This document shows positions 34,507-45,861 of a stretch of DNA of 64,000 nucleotides, piece after piece. The stretch lies in contig NC_070563.1 of NCBI RefSeq assembly GCF_026914185.1, forward strand, positions 5,415,001-5,479,000. The letters are read 5' to 3'. Below the pieces are notes generated by a model, which was not told where the DNA came from, ran no database searches, and saw only the letters and a list, made by a program, of their open reading frames with translations. The number at the start of each line of letters is the position of its first letter. The stretch's first letter is position 1. This stretch comes from Puccinia triticina (taxonomy: Eukaryota; Basidiomycota; Pucciniomycetes; Pucciniales; Pucciniaceae). The position numbers and the translations under genes are program-made.

Positions 34507-35699
34507 ATCAAAATGCTCAAAACATTGAAGTTGTTTCAGCTGGGATCTTCTGATAGAAGCAGAAACATGTTGGATGTAATCTACGGGCCATGCAAGGACT
34601 CAAAAAACCCCTCAGATGAAATCCCAAGTTTCACATATCATTGAGGACTAGAGTCCAAGGCGGCTGCGCCGCTGCACTTTCAAGGGCATCAGTTTGAGTA
34701 CCCCCTGTAGCCCCACCCAAGTGCCCTTTAGCCTTGGCCAGATGAGCTTCCAGCCCCCAATTTTGAATGTTGCACCAAGTCACAATATGATGTGGATTGT
34801 TGTGATATCTGATCAAGTTTTGGCAGGCCTGATCAGATGTCACATACAATGTCAGGGAAGAAAACTCTTACATTGCCTCAATTAAATTGGCACCAAACAA
34901 GGCCTGTAGAAACAATATTGAAAGTACATATTCTACACAAATTGTCTTGGCAAAGGTATTCCAATGGTATTGCTGACACCCTGAATTTGATGGTGGAAGT
35001 TTCTGACACCACCAATACAAAGGTATACATTTCTTGGTGACTTCATCATTATGAAGCCAATTATGGAAATTAATCTCTGTCCCATAAAAATAGTAAAAGG
35101 AAAAGAGAACAGAGTTTTTGTCAATTGCCTACTCCATCTTCTAGAAATAAGGCTGGAAGTGTAGGTTTATGTACATATATCTATGTGTATAACTGTATGT
35201 CCATGTCAAGCATGTAGTTACAACAGAAAGCTAGACAGAGTAGGCCAATAATCTACTCGTGCCAAGGATTCGGGTGGTCAACACTGTAGACTTAGTCAGT
35301 TTGATAAGATTGCTGCTGTTCCAATGACCGGCTGTGTTGCCCAAAGAACCCAATCAACCGGCCGGCCGGCGACTTCTTCGGGCGCTCGGCGGACGACCCA
35401 CTGGAGGAGAGAATTTCCTAAACAGGCAGGATGTTTGAAGGCGTCTTCTGCTGGTCCTCTTAGGCAGGCATACTTGTGGTGTGGATGGAAAGCAGCGCGG
35501 GCTGGTTTAGCGCGGCGGGATTCCAGTGTCAAGGAAGAGTAAGATCATTTATCCAGCTGCTAATGAGGCTGGGGGACATTTGAGGAGACCGACTGACCAC
35601 CTGAGGATGTGCATCTTTTTGGAGCCAGTCAGATAACACTGGCTTTGTCAAGCTGAAGGCCTTTGGGTCAGGGTGATCTTGCGGTAGCTGCTGCTTATT
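34507..35699. other. Intergenic, no gene seen
   Basis: AT-rich to 35,300. A GC-richer stretch at 35,296-35,540 has open frames on both strands without motifs. It could include a further exon of the minus-strand candidate at 35,700-36,178. Confidence 0.35.
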
Positions 35700-36178
35700 T
35701 CACGAATCAAATACATACCAAGAGTCGGTCCCCGTTTTCTGCGAAAGCGGTCCGGCGGTGGTGCGCGGCATGCTGATGGGTTTCTGCAGGAGCAAGATGG
35801 GATTGGCAGCGATCAAGGAAGAATCAGCAGACAGTTTCTTCCCGGTGACCAACACAGGGCCGGCGGAGGTAGAGACGATTGTACCGGGCCCATTACTCCG
35901 CATGTTATTAAGATTTTTGGGGGGACGCCAGGTCCTTGAACGCCGCCAATGACAAGCTGACCATTTCCCAGTCGCAACAAAGCATGAGTGTAAGAGCCAA
36001 AGGCGCGAAAGATAGGAGAAATTCAACGTTAGATTTGTCCGAGGGTTCTCGCGAGGATGGCAAAAGCGAGGGTGCTCGGCGAGCCAGATGCGTTGATCCG
36101 CGGTCATCGGCTCCAGTTGTCCCGGTGTGTATTCAACAGCATCAGCGCGAGGAGGAGGAGCGCAACGGCCAGTTTCAT
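35700..36178 (-). CDS. Candidate secreted-protein gene, incomplete model
   Basis: The ATG at 36178 starts MKLAVALLLLALMLLN, a textbook signal peptide, but this frame stops after 24 codons, so an intron or frameshift must follow. Downstream on the same strand are open blocks, one with YTHALLRLGNGQLVIGG, which looks like a kelch-type blade, and one with SAGPVLVTGKKLSADSSLIAANP. I could not find one splice path joining them. Either a spliced gene with poor signals or a pseudogene. The signal peptide is what is seen; a kelch-type fold is inference. Confidence 0.35.
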
Positions 36179-36540
36179 GACCGCTAAATACAGAGGTCAC
36201 ACAAAAAAATGAAAATCAGTTCCTTGATTTAAATAAATAAATTAAGCGGGAAGTGTGCGTACTGCATGGCCTGGATCTAGCAAGCAATAATCTCCTGAAC
36301 CCGCCCAAAGTGATCTCAGGCATCGAGGGCAACAGGACGGCATGAACCCAGCGGCGGCTTCGAGTGCAAAGACTGCGGCGACAGTAGTGCTGGATGCCTT
36401 GAGGATCTCCGAATTGGCGAGCTGGTTCTTGAGTCGTGAGTTGAGAAGATTGATGATTTCCGCCGACTGTGTATGTTGTTTCAGATGGTGAGTGTGAGTG
36501 CTGTGGTCAGAGATGGTAGGGATATTGCTGAACTGAACAG
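36179..36540. other. Intergenic
   Basis: Upstream side of the signal-peptide ORF; probably its promoter. No other feature seen. Confidence 0.35.
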
Positions 36541-37370
36541 TATTCCATGAGGAGGGATGGCCATGCGCTCAAGGACAAAGCAGATCTGGTCGGGCGGGAA
36601 TCCCGAGTCGCACGCCCATCAGGGCTTGCATGGTTCCTGGTGGGTCGGGGTTTGGGCGCAGGCAAGCAATTGCCGTGGTGGATGGGGGCCCGGTGTTTGG
36701 CGGTGTTGTTGTGTAGGGTCTGTGTGGTGGTGGGAACGTGGCTTGTGTTGTGCTGGCGCTGATAATGATGTCGTTGTTACCATGGTTAGTTGGGGAGGCG
36801 TTGTGGCGGTTGGTAAGGACGCGGTCTTGTCAATAGGAACCGCGGTGAGGTGGGAGGGTTCCCGTGGCTGGAGTGTGGGGGAGGTAGTAAGCCTTGGGTG
36901 GTGTCCAGGGGGGGCGGGATTTGCTATAAGAAGAGGGTGGTGGTGAGTGGTATTTCCTCAGGCAACTCGAAGGCTGTAATTCCAGCTCAAGAGTCACCTC
37001 ACCCCTGTCCGCTGTAGCAATTGCGCAGTCTGGCGGGGCATATTCAGGGAACCCCCTGTGCTTTTGGGCTGGGGGTCCTCCTCCCAACGCTTTTTAACCC
37101 TGCTAGACAGGGATGGGCGTTGGGCCACGGTGCGTCAGCTTGCTGCGCTGGGTGGCAGGGTGCGGGTTTTTTTGGGGCTTGTGTGCGCATTTTGTATGTA
37201 TGTAATTGGTTAATTTTTTGCGTTTTTTTTGTACTTTGTTTGTTCAGGTGGCCTGTGCGGCCTTGGTCTTCCATGTTTTGTAGGAGGGAAAGCCTCTGAC
37301 TTTTTTTTTGTATTTTGGCAGGTTGTAGGGGAAACCCTTGAATTTTTTTTCTACAAACCTGAGACTTTTA
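36541..37370 (+). repeat. GC-rich dispersed element, possible LTR-like
   Basis: GC-rich with no motif-bearing ORF, ending in alternating T-runs and aggggaaacccttgaa. From gcgcagtctg (about 37,023) onward it parallels 16,860-17,180 inside the CACTA element in block order and partly in sequence, so the two are probably diverged copies of one repeat family. Function unknown. Confidence 0.4.
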
Positions 37371-37624
37371 TATACTTGGATATTCAGATATACATATTAG
37401 AAAACCTATATTCCCTGTCAATCTTTGAAGCAGTTGATAAGATCTTCCCCATATATGGGGAAGATATACCATGCTTTTAGAAGATGTTATCCTAAATAAA
37501 AGGTTCAATAATAATGTAGCCTGGGAGTATAAGGGTCAGATATGGTTTTTTTTGCTTAGGAATGTATTATGGTGTTCAAAGTTGGTTTGCATAATTTTAT
37601 GCATGCATAAATCATAAAATCATA

Positions 37625-38368
37625 CGGACTTACTTCGCGCACTGCAAAAAACTCTTTGCGCACTGCACAGTGCGCGCAGTCCCAAACACTTCGCGCACTG
37701 CGGGTGAAATACACAACTTTTTCAAGATTGTTTTTGCCCAATCAATAGAACACCTTTTAATTGGCCTCTCTGAATTTTTTGGGATTTTTTTGAAGCATTC
37801 TTTCGTGTTAACAAAATCATGAAAAAGTAGAACAAATGTAGGATGAGGGGGCCTTAAAAACAAGGTTCCCATTGCCCAACAATTCCAAATATTTTATTGA
37901 GTAATTAAAGATATGAGAACAGCTCTTTTGGAAATTTTTAGCTAATTTTTGGAAGGATAAGGGTCTGACAAATGAGGATATTTTAGAGGCAATGTGCTAT
38001 CATGTGGTGAAATTTCCTCATTTTGCATACCCTTATTTTTGCACAAAGTGGCTCAAAAGTATCAAAGTAGCTGTTCTTATATATTTCATTACTCAATAAA
38101 TGATTTGGAATTTTTGGGCTATAGGAACCTTGTTTTTTAGGCCCCCACATCCTGCCTTTGTTCTGGTTTTTTATGATTTTTTTTAACGTGGAAGAATGCT
38201 TCAAAAAACTCCCAAAAAATTCAGAGAGACCAATTAAAAGGCGTTCTATTGATTGGTCAAAAAAATCTTGAAAAAGTTGTGTATTTCACCCGCAGTGCGC
38301 GAAGTGTTTGGGACTGCGCGCACTGTGCAGTGCGCGAAGAGTTTTTTGCAGTGCGCGAAGTAAGTCCG
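37625..38368. mobile_element. Fold-back element 1 (744 bp), 8-bp target duplication
   Basis: Ends CGGACTTACTTCGCGCACTG and its reverse complement; the arms extend roughly 300 bp each. Flanked by AAATCATA on both sides (37617-37624 and 38369-38376). The arm tips are built from repeated cgcgcactgc / gcagtgcgcg units. An 8-bp duplication is the hAT hallmark, but the termini are not classical hAT ends. No ORF of note. Confidence 0.85.
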
Positions 38369-38382
38369 AAATCATAAAAATA

Positions 38383-40052
38383 CGGACCTGCTTCGCGCAG
38401 CAGCGGAAAACTCTTCGCGCACAGAATTGACCGTCCCCCGACGTCGAGCCCGCTGTGCGCGCAAGCCAAAAAATACTTTGCGCACAGTGACTTCCCCCGA
38501 AAGAAGGAGGTGATTTTTCCGGATTTTTTTTTGATTGATCAAAAGAGGGGGTCTTACTTGCCCCCTCCAAAAAATATTGGATTTTTTGAAGGTGTCCTTG
38601 TGATGCAAAAAAAAAATCATAATATTAATGCAAAAAAAGGCACCCGCTACCCCGATAGCCCACCCCGGGGCCTTTGTACCTGCTCAAACTTAAGCGGTCG
38701 GGTACCCAGCCCCTCGAAAACAAAGTTCGAGGGGCAGCAGCTCCGGGCCCCCCCAGCCGCCGTGCCGATGGCCGGCACAGGCCATCGAGCGGAGTTGCAC
38801 ACTCCCCCGATGACCGGCCAGCACATGCGTGCATGTGGCACAAATTACCGGTCATTGAGGGGATTATGTACTCCTCTCGATGGCCAATCTATCCCGGTCA
38901 TCGAGTGGAGCACATACTTCCCTCGATGACCAGGTCCGTTCCGGTCATCAAGGGGAGTACATACTTCCCTCGATGACCGGGTCCGTTCCGGTCATCGAGG
39001 GGAGTGTTCACTCCTCTCAATGACCGGAGCAATCTGGTCATTGAGGGGAGTATGTACTCCTCTCGATGACCGGGTCCATGCCGGTCATCGAGAGGAGTAC
39101 ATCCTTCCCCCAATGACCGGGTCCGTTCCGGTCATCGAGAGGAATGTTCACTCCTCTCGACGACCGGAGCGTGGTGACCTGGTTGCTCCGGTTGGCGAGA
39201 GGAGTGAACACTCCCCTCGATGACCGGAACGGACTCGGTCATTGAGGGAAGGATGATGTACTCCTCTGGAGAGGAGTACACTCCCCTCGGTGACCGATTA
39301 CTCCGGTCGTCGAGGAGAGTGAACATTCCTCTCGATGACCGGAACGGACCCGGTCATCGAGGGAAGGATGTACTCCTCTCGATGACCGGCATGGACCCGG
39401 TCATCGAGAGGAGTACATACTCCCCCGATGACCAGATTGCTCCGTTCATCGAGAGGAGTGAACACTCCCCTCGATGACCGGAACGGACCCGGTCATCAAG
39501 GGAAGTATGTACTCCACTCGATGACCGGGACAGAGTGGCCATCGAGAGGAGTACACAATCCCCTCGATGACCGGTAAATAGTGCTAGATGCACACATGTG
39601 TGCTGGCCGGCCGGTTATTGGGGGAGTGTGCAACTCCGCTCGATGGCCTGTGCCGGCCATCGGCACGGCGGCTGGGGGATAGCCGCGCCCGGAGCTGCTG
39701 CCCCTCGAACTTTGTTTTCGAGGGGCTGGGTACCCGACCGCTTAAGTCTTAGCAGGTGAAAAGTCCCCGGGGTGGGCTATCGGGGTAGCGGGTGCCTTTT
39801 TTTTGGATATTAATTATGTTTTTTTTTTACATGACAAGGACACCTCCAAAAAATCCAATATTTTTTGGAGAGGGCAGTTAAGACCCCCTCTTTTGATTAA
39901 TCAAAAAAAAATTGAGAAAAATCCCCTCCTTCTTTCGGGGGAAGTCGCTGTGCGTGAAGTATTTTTCGGCTTGCGCGCACAGCGGGCTTGACGTCGGGGG
40001 ACAGTCGATTCTGTGCGCGAAGAGTTTTTTGCTGCTGCGCGAAGTAGGTCCG
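38383..40052. mobile_element. Fold-back element 2 (1670 bp), 8-bp target duplication
   Basis: Ends CGGACCTGCTTCGCGCAGCAG and a near-exact inverted copy; flanked by TAAAAATA (38375-38382 and 40053-40060). The arms are about 400 bp and include gcacccgctaccccgatag and cccctcgaa-type blocks. The centre (about 38,790-39,620) is an array of short self-complementary units built on ctcgatgaccgg / ccggtcatcgag. Its tips are related to fold-back element 1, so they are one family. Non-coding. Confidence 0.87.
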
Positions 40053-40178
40053 TAAAAATATTTTGGTGAGGAAATTTTGTATTACATAATCAGACAGTCA
40101 TATCCCCTGCAAAAAAGATTTTATAATTTTATGATTTATGCATGCATAAAATTATGCAAACCAACTTTGAACACCATA

Positions 40179-41001
40179 GATTTATCAGTGAAAATCCTCA
40201 AACTTGGTTTACTTGAGCACCAATCATAAACAAGTAAGCCATAAATCCATAGATATGATCCGGTGGGAAAAATTTATCTAGATTACAGATTTGTATTGGC
40301 AAGATCCCCTGCAAGGAAATTTTTACAGTTTTACAATTTATGCATCCAAAATTCTCTTTAGATCCTTATTTATTCAGCCTAATTGCAATTCAAAGATTTA
40401 CAATGTGCTGTCAAGATGATTGGCTTGGAAAACTCAGTACTCCAAAAGACACACTTGGAGTGCTGTGATAGTGTACTCCAAAACTCAGCAGTGCCTTACA
40501 GTCAAGCACTCCATGGGCTTTGGATTGATGTTCCCGCTAGAAGCCTGCTCATCAGTTGCCAACACTACGGCATCTGTGGTCAAAAAAAGAAGAGAAGAAG
40601 GCTGCTGCAACACTCACATTGAAGGTGCAGTGTCCCAATCTTCCATGACTTGCTTGTTGTTGTTTTTTTTTTTTTTGATGGGGAAGTGCAAGGCCTTATC
40701 CCAACGGGTTTTATCATTGGACATTGGAGTGAATGAGATGCCCCAAACAAGGATTTTCTGGTGCAGATATCCAGCTCTATGATAGAGATAGCCCCGTGGG
40801 ACCCGGGTACCCTTGCAGGACCAGGGTACCGGGTCTTTTTTTCTGAAAAACAGACACCTGGTACCGCACCTGGTACCGCCTGACAGGGTACCAGCGGTGC
40901 CTTATGGGGGTACCAGGGGTACCTCCCAGCTTTTTCTAGTAGTAAAATAATTTATTTTCCAAACTTCAGGCACATAGCATTTTTTACAAAACTATTGAAG
41001 A
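40179..41001. other. Intergenic; small GGTACC-rich repeat
   Basis: Mostly AT-rich. At about 40,800-40,935 is a cluster of ggtaccg/cggtacc motifs (cctggtaccgcacctggtac, gacagggtaccagcggt) partly matching the patch near 2,930-3,045. No gene seen. Confidence 0.4.
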
Positions 41002-41234
41002 TCACTTGTCATCATCCACAACAATGACCTTTCTTTTACCTTTTCGCTTTGTCTTGTCTTCTAATATGCGCCCTTCTTTCCACTTCATCAAAGTGCCAGG
41101 TTTGATCTTGTTGTTCTTTGAGTAGAAGGCAACTGTCATCCCCCTGGTCAGCGACCAATGCCCAAGTCTATGCCGCTTTGATGTGACATAATCTCGCCCA
41201 AAGCTAAATGAGCGCTCTACGTCAACGGAAGTTC
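41002..41234 (-). pseudogene. hAT transposase C-terminal fragment
   Basis: The frame begins after a TTTCCAG acceptor at 41235 and ends at a TGA at 41002-41004. It encodes GTSVDVERSFSFGRDYVTSKRHRLG, cited here as two motifs: VDVERSFSFGRDYV and SKRHRLG. That is the conserved hAT dimerisation end, followed by a lysine-rich tail. The DDE part is missing upstream, where I find no matching exon. It reads as a genuine last exon left over from a transposase gene. Confidence 0.75.
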
Positions 41235-42233
41235 CTGGAAAGTTTAATCATATGTATGTGCATACATACAATGTCTGAACTCCTTGGAAAAGCTGTGTGG
41301 TGGACAGATGGGTACACGCATGGGGGTCAAGTTTTTCTTGCGCATGGTGCGCGCCGGCGGCCCTCATTAGGTCCCGCAACTCAATGAAATATGATTAGGT
41401 AATATGATTAGGTCCCACGACTCAATGAAACTTTGATTGGGTCCCGCAACTCAATGAGAGTTATGGCGCAGTCCCCAGCCCTCAAGACTTTCTCAGGTCC
41501 GATAGCGCGGCGTGGCGCGCATCCTCAAGGCGTTTCAGGATTTCTTCCTCTTTCTATTCTCTTCTATGTATAGAGTCTATGAGGCCCAACTCTCAAGAGA
41601 TGTGGTGAGGGTGAAGGAGGAAGGGAAAAGTACCATGTGTGGAACTGCAGGATCAAAGCAGATGAGCACAGTCTTGACTCTTCCTGAGTTGATTCAGAAA
41701 TCTAGCAAAGAAGTCAGTAGCTTGGCTCCACAGGCTAGACAATGTAAATGGTTTGAAACATCCACTGTCTTTCTGTTGGTAGTTTGATTGGGACAAGCCT
41801 CAAAGGCCTTAGGGACAGTTCTGGAACCAACACAGGAGATTAGAACTTGCTCAGAGAGAATGAGCAGTTCTCTACTGAGCCGGGACTAAGCACATGGGCA
41901 AGCTACACCCCGTATGTCTCGGTCAGGTGTTTCAGTCATCACGTGCTCCACTCCACTCTCACTACATATCTCTCTCCAGCTTTTCAAAGAAAAAGGGCAA
42001 GAGGATGGAGGTGAAAGCAAAGAGATATAGAGAGAAAATGGAAGATAGGAGGCATGTCTGTGTGAATCACTGTATATTTAGATATGAAACAAATGTGGAG
42101 AAGATGAATGGGTTATCTATACAATCGTGAACATGATGATCAAGATCTATAAACAAAGCAGAGAAAGAGAAAGAACAAAACAAAACAAAACAAAGTGTGC
42201 TTTTGTAGAATGCAGAGACAGAGTGGAGGATGA
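41235..42233. other. Intergenic with a short minisatellite
   Basis: Near 41,370-41,460 the motif ggtcccgcaactcaatgaa appears three times with small changes, spaced 30-40 bp. The rest carries no recognisable gene; 42,000-42,230 is the 3' flank of the ZIP gene. Confidence 0.5.
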
Positions 42234-43761
42234 TCAATGGTGGTGGGCGCCGACGAGCTGGGTGAGCGACCAGGGGAAACACATGCCGGAGACCATGAGG
42301 GCGCAAGTGAGCAAGGGGCCGACGGAGACGTTTCTGGGAGGAGACGGGTGGGGATGGATGTCGTCGTGGGGACGCGAGGAGGGATGGGCGGGGGGTTTTG
42401 GGCAGCAGGGGTCGACGGGGTTGGAGGAGGTGTTTTGGAGGGCATGGGTGGCGACGAAGAGGAAGGTGCCTGCGGAGAAGAGCAGGGTGACGCCGATCCA
42501 CCATTGGGACAGGTCTCGTCCGGCGGTCGTGCCCGGTGGTGGTGTTGAGGGCGGTGCGGCGAGACGGTGGACGAGGGTGAGGGCGGCCCAGGTGGTCATA
42601 GCGCCGACCGGGGCGGCCAGACTGAAGGCCGCGAGGATCTTGCGGACCGCCGATGGAGCCAGTCCCTCGGCTAACAGAACCATCACCATGCCGAAGGCCG
42701 CGGGCGCCTTGTGGACCATGATCGCCAGGAAGATGATCAGCGCTAGCGACAGCCCTTTCCCCGTCCCGCCCGCGCCGTCCGTCGTCGCTTGGCTCGACGA
42801 CGCCCCCAGCGCAATCCCGTCCGCCACCGAATGGGTCAGCAGCCCGATGACGGTCGCGAACGAGTGCGTTTGTAAGGCCTTCTTCGCCGGCTTCCGGCGC
42901 CCGCTCTCCGGCGCCCCGCGTTCGGCCGAGCTCAGCCCATCGCCATCCTCCCCCTCATTCTCCTCCTCCTCGTCGTCGTCTCCTTCGTGTTCTTCGGGTG
43001 GATCCGACGGCCCAGACAGCTCGTGACCTGTGTATCGTCGCAAAGAGAGCACGAGATTAGGGCCCCTCTGTGTCGTGCCCTGCGCAAGCCTGTCTTGTGT
43101 CTCTGACTCAACTAGACCGTGATCTTCAGTCCTTCCCTCCGCGGAAAGCAGCCCGGTGGTCTGCGACGCCGAGCCCGCCGAGCACGCCAGCTTGGCCGCC
43201 CGTGCGCTGCTCCCGCCGCTCGAGCCCCGTCGCGGGCCTGCAGGCGGGGTCGAAGGCGACAGGTCGGCGTGGGTCTTGGCGAACGAGAGCGGGATCCGGG
43301 TGAGTTGGTCGATCAAGAACCTGGAAGAAAGCGGATGAGTTCGGCGGGACGAGGCAGAAGCAGAGAGAGGGGGGGAAGTACATGAGCATGAACCCGCCCA
43401 TGAGCGCCAGTCCGATAGTCGAATGGTGATGGTGGGTGGGCGAAGGATCAGGCACGGCTTCGGCGGGTGTCAAAGCCGGAGGGGGAGCGGCGGAGACAGC
43501 CGAGTTGTAGATGGTGTCGATGCCCTCGGGGATGACGATGGTGAGCGCGGCGCCGATAAGCAGGCCGACGCTGAAGATCGACAGCTGGTGGAACCGGACG
43601 GGGGAGAGCGTGGTGGACAGACTGAGCGGCAGACTGCCGAGGAAGAACGCTGCGAAAACCACGTGTCAGTGTGGCTTCTCGCGCGCGGCAGGGAGCTGGG
43701 GGGGTACTCAACTGGTGATGGCCATGACGGTGACGAGGATGAAGAGCTGGAGGAAGGCCAT
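42234..43761 (-). CDS. ZIP-family zinc transporter, ZIP9/Atx2-like
   Basis: Exons 43713-43761, 43382-43649 and 42234-43320 encode 467 residues; both introns (GTTGAG...CGCAG, GTACTT...TCCAG) fit the phases. The first membrane helix is MAFLQLFILVTVMAIT. A segment SVGLLIGAALTIVIPEGIDT is the ZIP helix II signature. A His-rich loop (THHHHST) and an acidic loop (EEHEGDDDEEEENEGEDGDG) separate halves. Then comes HSVADGIALGAS (His269, helix IV) and FLAIMVHKAPAAFG (His309, helix V), the paired metal-site helices. Six or more further hydrophobic segments follow. Helix II with IPEG and the HKAP motif place it with ZIP9/yeast Atx2, which move zinc or manganese in the Golgi. Expected location is a Golgi or secretory membrane; substrate is inference from the family. 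Confidence 0.92.
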
Positions 43762-44144
43762 CGTTGGCGGTCGTGGGGCGGGTCAGGTGGGGTTGTTGGT
43801 GGGAGAGTTTTCTGGGAAAAGATGGCGAGGGTGTGTAACCGGTGAGGTGCAACCCCCGGGGGAGAACTCAGCCAGCTCCCCAACAAGGGTCCACCACCAC
43901 CAGGGCTCAGCTACACTCTCATCAACTATACATGGCAGGTACAACCAACCCCCGAAAAAAACACTCTGTATACTCAGAGGGACTCTATTAGATTCTAGCA
44001 TTTACATAACAGAAGCATTCTGGAAAATGCAAACGGACAGTTTTGAAGTGCTGACAGCTCTAAGGAAGTCTAACGCGCAGATGAGCATGAGACAGTCGGA
44101 TGGAGAGGCAGAGAGAGGGGGGGGATTTCAAGAAGCGCTAAGTG
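43762..44144. other. Spacer between ZIP gene and proline-rich gene
   Basis: Upstream of the ZIP start and downstream of the next gene's stop, both on the minus strand. Probably the ZIP promoter. No TATA box recognised. Confidence 0.4.
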
Positions 44145-45393
44145 CTAGAACGCAGGGTGCTCGAAGGGGGGCACGAAAGGGGGCCCGGGATGGGGATGAT
44201 GGTGGTGGAGGTTGTACGGATAGTGGGGATGGGGCGGGGCGGGGGGAGGATGGTAGCTGGGATAGGGGGAAGGATGGGGGCCGAGCGGGTTGAAGAACGG
44301 CTGGGGATAGGGCGTGGCCGGGGCGTAGGGCTGGCCGTAGGCGGGATTGTAGGCGGGCGGATGGGCGTATGCGGGCGCGACGATCTCGCCGGGCCCGGGA
44401 GGCGGCGGGCCGAGGGCTGCGGGCAGAGGGAGGGGATGGCCGGGGCGGCGGGGAGGCCAGGATCTCCGCGGGCCCCACCGCATCAGCATCGGGCCGCCCG
44501 GCGCGTGCATCCACCCGCCCGGCTGTCCGGCCCCGTCGGCGTCCATCGGCGGCCCGCTCCCGCCCTCGCCGTCGCCCCACTCGCCTGCGCCCTTCATCAT
44601 CTTCTCCATCCGCCCCTCCCCCCCGGCTCCCCTACAAAAACACATTCGTTCATGTCAGGCTTTCCGCCCCAGGCCGCACAGATCCGCAGAGAGGAACACG
44701 CAACTTGTTCTTGCGCTTCTTCTTCCCCTTGCGCCGCGAATACGCCGCCGAGACGACGCTGGCCGACGACGCGTCGGGCGGCTGCACGAGCCGTCTGTGC
44801 GAGGAAGGGCGAGGGCAAGAGAGTCATTAATCGGCCGGAAAACGGTTTCCTGTGGTCGGAAAAAAAGGACTGAACTTTGTGTGCGGGTTGGTTTCCGGGG
44901 GAGGCCGGGCGGGCGGGGGGAGCGTCTCGAACAGCGGAGGCGGGGTCGTCGTCGGTGTCGTACTTGGGGGATCGGCGGTGGGGGGCCGGAGCTGCCGGCC
45001 GATCAGGTGCGGAGTGCGGAGCGTTTTGAGGGCAGGAGCGGGCGGGTTGGGGGGGTGTTCGAGGATGATGATGAGGTCGTCCGAGTCTGGCTGGTCGTCC
45101 TCCTCGGCTCGGCGCGCTCGTTGCTGGCCCTCCCCATCTCTTCCCTGCTCTTCTTCCAGCTGGTGCTGGGCCTCGGTCTCGGTCTGGCTCTGGCTCTGGC
45201 TCGGGTCGGAGGGCAGGCTGTCGAGGCGGAGCGCGGCCAGGAAGGGCGGCGTGGGCGGGCGGACGGGCGTGTGGGCGAGCTTGGCGAGGTCTCGGTGGAG
45301 GACCAGGTCGAGCTTGAGCAGGACCCGGGAGAGGATGAGGTCCAGCCGGCGGTGGATCGCTGCGCCGGTCGGTGGTCGGTTTGCCGCCGCCAT
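44145..45393 (-). CDS. Proline-rich protein of unknown function, 3 exons
   Basis: Exons 44876-45393, 44705-44794 and 44145-44631 give 364 residues with all phases consistent (donors GTTCAG and GTTGCG, the first as in the neighbouring ArfGAP). The start at 45393 (MAAANRPPTGAA) is preferred, though a longer in-frame ATG exists at 45498. N-terminal part: a helical segment with LDLILSRVLLKLDLVLHRDL, an acidic QSQSQTETEAQHQ region, and DDLIIILEHPP. Middle: a strongly basic SRRKGKKKRKNK, a likely nuclear localisation signal. The C-terminal 160 residues are Pro/Gly/His/Tyr-rich low complexity (PYPQPFFNPLGPHPSPYPSY), probably disordered. I do not recognise the family. A nuclear, assembly-prone or RNA-associated role is conceivable but not shown. 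Confidence 0.75.
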
Positions 45394-45660
45394 CTCCGCT
45401 CGACTCGCCTTCCTTCGACTTGGCTCGGCTTGGTCTTGCTTCAGTTGGTTTCGGATTGACTTTCCAGCGAATGATCTGCCAAAACACTGCTTATCCACTT
45501 CCCACTAACTTAACCCACGCCTCCCAGCTACACACACTCCCCTCCAGACATCCTCATCGGACTGCTGACGTAGCCGAGCCCCTCTGCACGGCCACATGTG
45601 AATAGCACTAGCCAAAATAAAGCAAATAGGGGGGCTCATGTGAGGCAGATTTCGCATATT
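45394..45660. other. Upstream region of the proline-rich gene
   Basis: GC-rich first part likely contains the promoter and 5' leader. No other feature seen. Confidence 0.4.
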
Positions 45661-45861
45661 GGAGGACTTCCCGTCGAGTCTGGGAGCCTCCCAGATCTCA
45701 ATTTACAAACCCAAATTCTTAATTTTTGACCAAAAGGAAAATGTTTTCCTAACCCTAGAGTTCATTAACTTCATGTGCACTGGTTGAGTTTTTGATAGCT
45801 GTCTTAATTTAGGATTTAGAGGGGCATCTAGAGCTCTCTAAACAACGACGGGAAGTCATCC
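45661..45861. mobile_element. GGAGGACTTCC MITE, copy 1
   Basis: GGAGGACTTCCCGTCG at 45661-45676 is matched by cgacgggaagtcatcc at 45846-45861 in inverted orientation (15 of 16). 201 bp, AT-rich interior, no ORF. Same end motif as 46404-46565 and 52746-52912. Confidence 0.7.

Larger units (their letters stand above)
37568..40178. mobile_element. TA-flanked MITE that received two nested insertions
   Basis: TGGTGTTCAAAGTTGGTTTG begins at 37570 and its reverse complement ends at 40176, with about 50 bp of inverted repeat. TA lies on both outer sides (37568-37569, 40177-40178), as in Tc1/mariner-type insertions. Removing the two inner elements and one copy of each 8-bp duplication leaves about 177 bp, a typical MITE. 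No coding capacity. Confidence 0.8.

Noticed and set aside
42127..43026. 299-codon plus-strand ORF
   Set aside because: Antisense to the ZIP transporter, whose motifs and splice phases are clear; low-complexity product with no motif.
43511..44293. 260-codon plus-strand ORF
   Set aside because: Antisense to ZIP exons 1-2 and the intergenic spacer; GC-rich shadow frame.
44142..45459. Several 150-240 codon plus-strand ORFs
   Set aside because: Antisense to the three-exon proline-rich gene. High GC keeps opposite frames open.
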